DNA from: an uncultured Opitutales bacterium
Lineage (GTDB): Bacteria; Verrucomicrobiota; Verrucomicrobiia; Opitutales; UBA2995
DNA: 7,847 nt
Reading direction: 5' to 3'
Assembly (NCBI GenBank): GCA_937920335.1
Contig: CALGUT010000282.1
Location: 1-7,847, forward strand
Part shown: piece by piece, positions 1 to 4,561 of the stretch
How positions within the stretch are numbered: the stretch's first letter is position 1
How the letters are laid out: each line of letters starts with the position of its first letter
Program-made: the position numbers and the translations under genes
The notes under the pieces: generated by a model
What the model was told of the DNA's origin: nothing
What the model saw: the letters and a program-made list of their open reading frames with translations, nothing else
The model's database searches: none

Positions 1-45
1 GTAGCGACGAAATTGCGGTTGAGCGGAAGTATCGTTTGTTACCAT
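1..45 (-). CDS. Possible 5' end of a further operon gene, cut by the window edge
   Basis: An ATG at 45-43 on the minus strand opens a frame of 15 codons (MVTNDTSAQPQFRRY) that stays open to the window edge. It begins five bases after the TAA stop (53-51) of the deacetylase gene, a spacing typical of operon genes. The peptide is too short for recognition of any family. There is no clear Shine-Dalgarno, but the neighbouring genes lack strong ones too. It is supported by its position and open frame only; a chance ORF of this length is quite possible. If real, it would be the fourth gene of the glycosyltransferase-GNAT-deacetylase operon, and its identity would help define the pathway. Confidence 0.4.
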   Translation of the reverse strand, partial: MVTNDTSAQPQFRRY

Positions 46-50
46 CTTAG

Positions 51-824
51 TTAGGTGATGGAGGGAGTGACGGGGTGTTTAATCTCGTCTGGGATAAGAT
101 CGCGATAAGTAGAGGTCGATCGTGTCCGTAGTGCTTTTTCGAGCACTTTATATAGATGAGCTTCAATGTCGGGGTGTTCAAAGTCGATAGGGTGAACCGA
201 AAGTCTTAAGATGTGAGTATGTTTATTGATTCGGTGAAATAGGGATACCCAGATTTTGGATACGAATCTTCGCCAAGCGTTTCTTGAGCTGTAAACCAGA
301 GTTGGAGCTTTTAAAAATGTATTGATGGTCGGAAGTTCCACGCCTTTCCACAGAGTATTATACTGGAACTCAAAGTTCTTGATCGCGGATTTTGCACCGT
401 CACTTATCAACCATGCGGGGGCTGTGAAGCCGTAAATGGGCAGTCCGTGCTCATTGAATAACGCCAGGCCCTTTTTCAGTTTTTCATTCGCTTCTTCTGT
501 AGACAATTGAAAGAACTCACCTTCGCCTGTGGTGTAGACATTCCCCATCAGTCGTTGGTACCAATTCCCGCGCACTGGTTTAGCCTGATGGTAATATCCG
601 TGAAGACATAAGTCGAAGGTATCTTGAGGCAGCTGTTTAAGCCATTCAGTAAAAGCGGAGTCCTCAGTGAAGGGTGGTTGTCGATGATATTGAGGGATAA
701 CGAGCAGGGTCATATTGCGAGCTCCGAGTTTGGAACTTCGTTCTATAAATCGTCGACACGTCTCCCAGGATCCAGGATGCAGATCATGAAACGAAATAAT
801 GAGCTGTCTTTGGCCTGCGATCAT
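51..824 (-). CDS. DUF2334 / CE4-like polysaccharide deacetylase family protein
   Basis: This 257-residue protein looks like a NodB-fold (CE4-like) deacetylase of the DUF2334 type, which would hydrolyse an N-acetyl (or other N-acyl) group from an amino sugar. Visible motifs are SFHDLHPGS at residues 11-19 (D14 as candidate catalytic/metal ligand), H75-G-Y-Y-H79 as the metal-binding HxxxH, FTAPAW at 133-138 corresponding to the family's RxPxW-type loop, and SVHPID at 209-214 with H211 as the candidate catalytic histidine. Residue 133-134 is F-T where many CE4 enzymes have an arginine, so the active site is not canonical. There is no signal peptide or membrane segment, so it should act in the cytoplasm, unlike secreted peptidoglycan or exopolysaccharide deacetylases. 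Its ATG overlaps the upstream GNAT stop in an ATGA arrangement, which suggests translational coupling. The substrate is unknown; the neighbouring glycosyltransferase and acyltransferase suggest an amino-sugar conjugate. Confidence 0.8.
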   Translation of the reverse strand: MIAGQRQLIISFHDLHPGSWETCRRFIERSSKLGARNMTLLVIPQYHRQPPFTEDSAFTEWLKQLPQDTFDLCLHGYYHQAKPVRGNWYQRLMGNVYTTGEGEFFQLSTEEANEKLKKGLALFNEHGLPIYGFTAPAWLISDGAKSAIKNFEFQYNTLWKGVELPTINTFLKAPTLVYSSRNAWRRFVSKIWVSLFHRINKHTHILRLSVHPIDFEHPDIEAHLYKVLEKALRTRSTSTYRDLIPDEIKHPVTPSIT

Positions 825-1501
825 TTTACTAGGGGCATAGGTGGTTCTTGGTCCTGCTTAAACTCATTGTAGATCGTGGCGACCCAGACGGGCTCATCGT
901 AGTAGTCCTTAAATTTCGTGATCTGCTTTCGATCAATAAATTTAAAGCCGTAGCGTTCAAAAACTTTCTCGGATCTCCGGTCTTCATAGACCTGCATTTG
1001 TCCATAAACGCCTTTTATTCCTTGCTTAGCGACGCTATTCACAAAAGGGAAGATAAGCCTGCGTCCGGCAAACCCGGTACGATACTCCTGATACATGTTG
1101 ATGTGAAAATGAGCCGCCTCTGGGACGCTCTTGGGAGTTTGGCCAGCCGCTTTAAACAGGAACCAGCTGAGAAATTTGTAGGAATCTTTATTGTAGTGAA
1201 GTGTTATGATTCGTCCAATAATCTTGGGCACGGTTCTAGAGATAATTAGCCAAAAAGTTCGCCGATTGACGGAGTCATATTTCATACATCCCAATAGATA
1301 ACCGACGACTCGACCGTCATCTTCGGCAACGAGTGCATTCTCAGGCTCGATATCTGTATAGTAGCGAGTGAAAAAATCTGCGAATGCGTCCCGGTCCACA
1401 AAGATCGGATCAATGGGATTTCCCATAAAACCTGTGTCGCAACAGATGTCACGAACGGCCTTTCGATCACTAGGAGAGTATGGCCTGATCTTTAGACTCA
1501 T
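821..1501 (-). CDS. GNAT-family N-acyltransferase
   Basis: A 226-residue acyl-CoA-dependent acyltransferase. The N-terminus (MSLKIRPYSPSDRKAVRDI) is the usual GNAT beta1-alpha1 start. It is followed by NALVAEDDGRVVGYLLG (residues 55-71, beta2-beta3), HINMYQEYRTGFAGRRL (133-149; this is motif A, with the R/QxxGxG/A-type acyl-CoA pyrophosphate loop in YRTGFAGRR) and VYEDRRSEKVFERYGFKFI (171-189; motif B). The ATG at 1501 was preferred to an in-frame TTG at 1549 because it places the GNAT start correctly. The gene still overlaps the end of the glycosyltransferase gene by 32 nt. Its TGA overlaps the deacetylase ATG. No strong Shine-Dalgarno is visible, so translation probably depends on the upstream gene. 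A stretch at about 80-120 between the core motifs is longer than in minimal GNATs and may form the acceptor site. The acceptor is unknown; an amine freed by the adjacent deacetylase is a reasonable guess. Confidence 0.82.
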   Translation of the reverse strand: MSLKIRPYSPSDRKAVRDICCDTGFMGNPIDPIFVDRDAFADFFTRYYTDIEPENALVAEDDGRVVGYLLGCMKYDSVNRRTFWLIISRTVPKIIGRIITLHYNKDSYKFLSWFLFKAAGQTPKSVPEAAHFHINMYQEYRTGFAGRRLIFPFVNSVAKQGIKGVYGQMQVYEDRRSEKVFERYGFKFIDRKQITKFKDYYDEPVWVATIYNEFKQDQEPPMPLVK

Positions 1502-2711
1502 ACGGAGAGAGCGGAGTTTTTTCGGATTCTGTTTGATGGTTTTGAGCAAGAGCCGTGTACAATTCTACGAGCTTCGAGAACGTTACGTCCCATGAGAAAT
1601 ACTGTTCCATAGTTTCTCTTCTCCGCTTTCGATCCACATTTGTTTCGTTGAGTTGCCAGATTGCCTCAACGGAATTCGCCAGTGCTTTGCCACTCGTATT
1701 CTCCGCCATGATTTGTGGGTCTTCGTATTGTAGGCCTTCATCGAGTCCGCCGCCTTTTATGCCCAGTACGCGGGTTCCGCAGGCCTGAGCTTCTAGCGAG
1801 ACGAGTCCGAATGTTTCACAATCACCCGCGTGTACAAACAAATCGGCTGCTGAATAGAAGTCAGCCAACCTTTCTGGAGACTCGCAGAAATGTACCCAGG
1901 AAATGTGTCTATTCTCTCGAGACTTTCGTCTGATTTCATCGCGCCATTCGCCGTCACCGATCAATAGGAGGTGGTGATCTTCGCAGCTGGACTCAAGTTC
2001 AGTCATCATATCAAAGAGACTTCGGATATTCTTCTCGCGAGCGAGGCGACCAACAAATAGCAAGAGTCGGGTGTTGGGCTCGAGTCCTAACTCTTTGAAG
2101 ATTCGACCGCGGCTGTTTCGAGGATAGAATATGGCGAGGTTCGTCCCGAGGGCTATTCGGTTGAGATTTTGAATTCCGATCTCTGTCAATGCATCTTCAC
2201 AGCGTTTACTCGAAATTACGGTTGCTGACATGCGATTGTACAGGCGGATCAGGTATTTCTTGATCCATGGAGAAACGAATCCCTCAATAGGAGCGCCGAC
2301 GTATTTTCTCAGAGTTCTATCAAGTGCCCTGGGATAGTCGGAGTGATAGAAAGCGACGATGGGTATTTCGTTCCTTTGGGCGGCATCGAGTCCGATCCAC
2401 GCGGCACGGTAGGGGTCTCCGACTTCTATCAAATCGGGCTTTTCCTTGGAGATGGCAGCCAGGATTTTCTTTTTCCCAATGAGCATGCGATAGCTATTTG
2501 AACCGATGAGCTTCGGACTTTTGATCTCATAGATGCTCGTTCGACCTTCCTGAGTGACTGCATCTCGGTGTGATGGAATTACAAGCACATGGGAATGCGG
2601 GGTATGGGCGATCAGGTAGCTAATCTTTTCATGTATATAGCGTCTCACGCCACCACTTAGGGTGCTATAAAACTGCACAACGTCGCAGATTTTCAGTGCT
2701 TGAGAACTCAT
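1470..2711 (-). CDS. Family 4 (GT-B) glycosyltransferase
   Basis: A 413-residue retaining glycosyltransferase with two Rossmann-like domains. The N-terminal acceptor domain opens with a glycine-rich SGGVRRY loop (residues 19-25) and contains IEVGDPYRAAW (95-105) and AFYHSDYP (120-127). The C-terminal nucleotide-sugar domain shows LLLFVGRLAREKN (216-228; R222 and K227 are the usual donor-phosphate contacts), LLLIGDGEW (248-256) and the E-x7-E signature ETFGLVSLE (E299 and E307), followed by ACGTRVLGIKGGGLDE (310-325). Length is normal for GT4. It has no signal peptide or transmembrane segment; GT4 enzymes commonly work in the cytoplasm or on the inner membrane surface. The ATG at 2711 has no obvious Shine-Dalgarno. 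It is the first gene of the minus-strand operon. Family assignment is strong; donor and acceptor (lipid, inositol-like compound or glycan) cannot be read from sequence alone. Confidence 0.9.
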   Translation of the reverse strand: MSSQALKICDVVQFYSTLSGGVRRYIHEKISYLIAHTPHSHVLVIPSHRDAVTQEGRTSIYEIKSPKLIGSNSYRMLIGKKKILAAISKEKPDLIEVGDPYRAAWIGLDAAQRNEIPIVAFYHSDYPRALDRTLRKYVGAPIEGFVSPWIKKYLIRLYNRMSATVISSKRCEDALTEIGIQNLNRIALGTNLAIFYPRNSRGRIFKELGLEPNTRLLLFVGRLAREKNIRSLFDMMTELESSCEDHHLLLIGDGEWRDEIRRKSRENRHISWVHFCESPERLADFYSAADLFVHAGDCETFGLVSLEAQACGTRVLGIKGGGLDEGLQYEDPQIMAENTSGKALANSVEAIWQLNETNVDRKRRRETMEQYFSWDVTFSKLVELYTALAQNHQTESEKTPLSPYESKDQAILS

Positions 2712-2773
2712 AGAAGGTGGGCAGTTTTCCGCGACGTGTATGTTGAGGCAACTGATTTCTAGCGGGTCAAACT

Positions 2774-2790
2774 TGAAGACGGGATCTTCA
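2774..2790 (-). terminator. Weak candidate hairpin downstream of the DUF386 gene
   Basis: Read on the minus strand, this short spacer contains a perfect 6-bp stem (TGAAGA/TCTTCA) with a 5-nt loop, followed by AGTTTGACC. The T-run is only three bases, so it is a poor intrinsic terminator, but it lies just after the DUF386 stop and before the glycosyltransferase gene. A TTGACC hexamer immediately downstream (2770-2765, minus strand) resembles a -35 box, but no convincing -10 lies at the right spacing. Confidence 0.22.
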
Positions 2791-2822
2791 GAGAGTGCCC
2801 TCGCTGGTGCCGAATAGGCTGT

Positions 2823-3290
2823 TTACAATCCTAGCTCAGAAAGCGCTATTTTGACCACGACCTTCTTAATTGTTTGGGATGATCCAACCTGGAGTTGAGG
2901 CATATGAACGTCTTGGGGAAGTAAAAAGGCAAAAGAGCCCGGATACATGTCTACCAGAGTGGGTATTGTGTCGGGTGTATTGAAAAAAGCGACATCTCCG
3001 CCTTCGTTATAGGGTTTGCTCTCCTCGACTCTACTTATGTCTACCACGGCGATTCCCTCAGCGCCGATCAAGGTTGATTGTATATCTGCATACTTTCGAT
3101 GAGCCTCGAAAACCGCCTTTTCGGGAGGCTTGGTATCGTAGCTCATGACCCTCGCGAACATAGTTTCTCCTGCCAGCGGATATTCTCCATCAGGCGTATC
3201 TCTATTCAGGGTTGCGATAAACTCGAAAGCCTTGGTCCATGCTTGTCCCATAGGGTAGTTGGAAGCGTTTTTAACGGTATCAATGATCAT
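2823..3290 (-). CDS. YhcH/YjgK/YiaL (DUF386) family protein
   Basis: A 155-residue protein of the full usual length for the YhcH/YjgK/YiaL family, a double-stranded beta-helix (cupin-like) fold with a metal-binding pocket. Family hallmarks are FEAHRKYADIQ at residues 61-71 (E62, H64, D69 and Q71 form the conserved ExHxxxxDIQ motif), FLLPQDVHMPQ at 122-132 (H129, second histidine motif) and KKVVVKIAL near the C-terminus (142-150). Members occur in sugar-acid and sialic-acid operons (E. coli YhcH) and include biofilm-associated TabA; sugar anomerase activity has been reported for YhcH. Nothing in the window shows which substrate applies here. The ATG at 3290 lacks a good Shine-Dalgarno, and the gene is divergent from the first pilin gene across about 91 bp. 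It may be a stand-alone unit or the first gene of the minus-strand group, 111 bp upstream of the glycosyltransferase. Confidence 0.88.
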   Translation of the reverse strand: MIIDTVKNASNYPMGQAWTKAFEFIATLNRDTPDGEYPLAGETMFARVMSYDTKPPEKAVFEAHRKYADIQSTLIGAEGIAVVDISRVEESKPYNEGGDVAFFNTPDTIPTLVDMYPGSFAFLLPQDVHMPQLQVGSSQTIKKVVVKIALSELGL

Positions 3291-3335
3291 GGTTTCAAGA
3301 GAGTTCTAAGGGGTTTTGTTAAATCGCTGTAAATG

Positions 3336-3349
3336 AAAATGGCCATTTT
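3336..3349. promoter_or_regulatory. 14-bp perfect palindrome in the divergent intergenic region
   Basis: AAAATGGCCATTTT is a perfect palindrome of 14 bp with no unpaired centre. It lies between the divergent DUF386 and pilin genes, 33 bases before the preferred pilin ATG. A centreless palindrome of this size fits a dimeric regulator's operator better than an RNA hairpin, because RNA would need a loop. The 3' TTTT is shared with the next inverted repeat. No regulator gene is present in the window. Function is inferred from position only. Confidence 0.4.
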
Positions 3350-3372
3350 GGGTGTCATTGACCCAAAAGGTG
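3346..3372 (+). promoter_or_regulatory. 5' leader hairpin merging into the pilin Shine-Dalgarno
   Basis: TTTTGGGT and ACCCAAAA (3346-3353 and 3361-3368) form a perfect 8-bp inverted repeat with a 7-nt loop. The 3' arm runs directly into AAAAGGTG (3365-3372), the only plausible ribosome binding site for the ATG at 3382 (nine bases on). Pairing would hide the AAAA part of the site but leave GGTG free. The 5' TTTT is also the right half of the palindrome at 3336-3349, so the two structures cannot both form in RNA. It could be a translational control element, an operator or a chance repeat. Confidence 0.4.
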
Positions 3373-3381
3373 TCCCGATCG

Positions 3382-3879
3382 ATGAATCGGCTCCACTTAA
3401 TTCATTTAGTCGTGCAGTTGTCCAAACAAAATTCCAAAGGCTTTACACTTGTTGAGATCATGATCGTGGTTGTGATCATTGGAATCCTCGCTACTATGGC
3501 CTATCCTGCTTTCTTGAAAGTAAAGGTCCATTCGCAGGCTTCGCGTGTCGCAAACGATTTTCGCGCATTTTCAGGTCTATTCGAAACCTACACCTTGGAC
3601 AACGGAACCTATCCAGCAGATGCAAGTCCGGGAGCAATACCCTCAGGCATGGAAGATTATATCAAGTCTGAGAGTTGGTCGGCACAAGCGCCCATAGGCG
3701 GACAATATGATTGGGTATTCAATGGGTTCTCGGGAACACCTGTCGCGGCGGTTGCAATAACTGGTTTTACCACTGGAACAGATCCTGTGGAAAAGCTTGA
3801 TGAGATCATGGATGATGGAAACCTCGGAACCGGAATCATTCAGAGTAGTTCAGGAACCGTTATTTACATTATTGAATAA
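3382..3879 (+). CDS. Type IV pilin-like protein (prepilin N-terminal cleavage/methylation domain), copy 1
   Basis: From the ATG at 3382 this encodes 165 residues with a class III signal sequence. Cleavage is expected at G20|F21, followed by FTLVEIMIVVVIIGILATMA (21-40), with the conserved glutamate at +5 (E25). The hydrophobic helix continues into the amphipathic stretch FETYTLDNGTYP (67-78), then a variable globular domain ending in DDGNLGTG (144-151) and VIYIIE. There are no cysteines, so the C-terminal disulfide loop of classical PilA is absent. Such short pilin-like proteins are numerous in Verrucomicrobiota and may be minor pilins, pseudopilins or surface fibre subunits. The ATG has AAAAGGTG upstream; the longer GTG start at 3352 lies within a hairpin and lacks a ribosome site. 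The resulting 20-residue leader is long, and GTG 3412 or TTG 3418 would give 10 or 8 residues. A paralogue follows directly. The assembly and peptidase genes must be elsewhere. Confidence 0.85.
   Translation: MNRLHLIHLVVQLSKQNSKGFTLVEIMIVVVIIGILATMAYPAFLKVKVHSQASRVANDFRAFSGLFETYTLDNGTYPADASPGAIPSGMEDYIKSESWSAQAPIGGQYDWVFNGFSGTPVAAVAITGFTTGTDPVEKLDEIMDDGNLGTGIIQSSSGTVIYIIE
3442..3501 (+). repeat. Conserved nucleotide block shared by the two pilin genes, copy 1
   Basis: The segment encoding the mature N-terminal helix matches 4053-4112 at 51 of 60 positions, with the first 23 bases identical. Seven of the nine differences are third-position synonymous changes; the other two lie in the Thr/Ala codon, which also has a third-position change counted among them or adjacent. 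The flanking leader sequences are dissimilar, so this is a constrained coding block within duplicated genes rather than a mobile repeat. Confidence 0.75.
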
Positions 3880-4007
3880 CGATCGGTCTCAACCGGAGAT
3901 GATGAGTTCCTTAAAATCTTTGTAAAAGGATTTCACGCAATTGCTGCTCTCCGTATTCGAGAGTCTTGTTGGGATTACATTATAAATAATAGTAACCTGA
4001 TAATAAT
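3880..4007 (+). promoter_or_regulatory. Spacer between the pilin genes with a candidate promoter for copy 2
   Basis: The 128-bp spacer holds no gene. A 5-bp inverted repeat CTCTC/GAGAG (3947-3951 and 3959-3963, 7-nt loop) is too weak and lacks a T-run, so it is not a convincing terminator. The last 40 bases are strikingly AT-rich and include TATAAA at 3981-3986, which resembles a -10 box (5 of 6), about 22 bases before the ATG. No good -35 sits at standard spacing. No Shine-Dalgarno precedes the ATG at 4008. Copy 2 may have its own promoter or be co-transcribed with copy 1; the sequence does not decide. Confidence 0.25.
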
Positions 4008-4487
4008 ATGAATACGAGCTATCATAGACGGTCTCAAACGGGTAAACGCGGGTTTACACTTGTTGAGATCATGATTGTAGTTGTGATCATCGGTATCCTT
4101 GCCGCCATGGCGGGTGTAGCGTTCAAGCATACAAGGGAACGTGCCGTCGCGACGAGAATCGGAAACGATCTTCGCATCTTTGCTGATGCTTTCCAGACGT
4201 ACACTCTCGAAAATGGGTCCTACCCAGATGACGTGGGCTCTGGAGTCGTCCCGGCAGGTATGGAGGAGTATCTCAACGCCAGTTTGTTCACGTCCACTAC
4301 TCCTGCTGGAGGAAATTATGACTGGGATAAGGGTGTGTTCGGAATTACTGCAGGTGTTTCCCTTAGAGGGGCGACCGTTGGAGCAGAGACCATTCAGAAA
4401 ATTGATGACATTATCGATGACGGAAACTTGAGCACCGGAATCGTTCGTTCGCGAACTGGTGGATTGCTTTACATCATCGAAGGATAA
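4008..4487 (+). CDS. Type IV pilin-like protein (prepilin N-terminal cleavage/methylation domain), copy 2
   Basis: A 159-residue paralogue of the preceding gene. The basic 15-residue leader ends in KRG, with predicted cleavage at G15|F16, then FTLVEIMIVVVIIGILAAMA (16-35) with glutamate +5 at E20. Shared landmarks with copy 1 include GNDLRIF (52-58, ANDFRAF in copy 1), FQTYTLENGSYP (62-73), VPAGMEEYL (81-89), AGGNYDW (100-106), DDGNLSTGI (137-145) and the terminal LYIIE. It also has no cysteines. The central region (about 90-130) differs most and is the likely exposed variable face. A prepilin peptidase (PilD-like) should cleave and methylate it, and it would be inserted in the inner membrane before assembly. 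The ATG has no Shine-Dalgarno but the frame and leader make the start clear. A strong intrinsic terminator follows, ending this transcription unit. Pilin versus pseudopilin cannot be decided here. Confidence 0.88.
   Translation: MNTSYHRRSQTGKRGFTLVEIMIVVVIIGILAAMAGVAFKHTRERAVATRIGNDLRIFADAFQTYTLENGSYPDDVGSGVVPAGMEEYLNASLFTSTTPAGGNYDWDKGVFGITAGVSLRGATVGAETIQKIDDIIDDGNLSTGIVRSRTGGLLYIIEG
4053..4112 (+). repeat. Conserved nucleotide block shared by the two pilin genes, copy 2
   Basis: This is the counterpart of 3442-3501 (51 of 60 bases identical). It encodes the mature N-terminal hydrophobic helix. The block could serve as a site for recombination between the paralogues, but its conservation is explained well enough by coding constraint and common ancestry. 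Confidence 0.75.
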
Positions 4488-4515
4488 TATTTTTCTTTTA
4501 ACCTATAACCCAACT

Positions 4516-4547
4516 AGCCCTGACCTGCCCGGTCGGGGCTTTTTGTT
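4516..4547 (+). terminator. Intrinsic terminator after the pilin genes
   Basis: AGCCCTGACC (4516-4525) pairs with GGTCGGGGCT (4531-4540) as a 10-bp stem with one U-G wobble and a TGCCC loop. It is followed by a T-run (4540-4544, then GTT). It begins 29 bases after the pilin stop and ends before the GT-C gene. This is a textbook Rho-independent terminator on the plus strand and argues that the pilin genes and the downstream membrane pair are separate transcription units, unless there is read-through. Confidence 0.88.
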
Positions 4548-4561
4548 ATCCCATCATTGAC

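Noticed and set aside
848..1249. Plus-strand ORF of 133 codons inside the GNAT gene
   Set aside because: It lies antisense to a well-supported GNAT protein with recognisable motifs, and its translation shows no domain or signal features.
1502..1549. Upstream TTG start for the GNAT gene
   Set aside because: It would add 16 basic residues before the canonical GNAT start and deepen the overlap with the glycosyltransferase; ATG 1501 fits the family better.
1715..1933. Plus-strand ORF antisense to the glycosyltransferase
   Set aside because: It overlaps the E-x7-E and donor-binding coding region of the GT4 gene; its arginine-rich translation is typical of a shadow frame.
3352..3381. Upstream GTG start for pilin copy 1
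   Set aside because: The GTG lies in the 5' arm of an inverted repeat, has no ribosome site, and would give a 30-residue leader.
3947..3963. Hairpin after pilin copy 1 as a terminator
   Set aside because: The stem is only 5 bp and no T-run follows, so it does not support termination.
4141..4431. Plus-strand ORF of 96 codons within pilin copy 2
   Set aside because: It is an alternative frame of a clear pilin gene, and its sequence has low-complexity shadow character.
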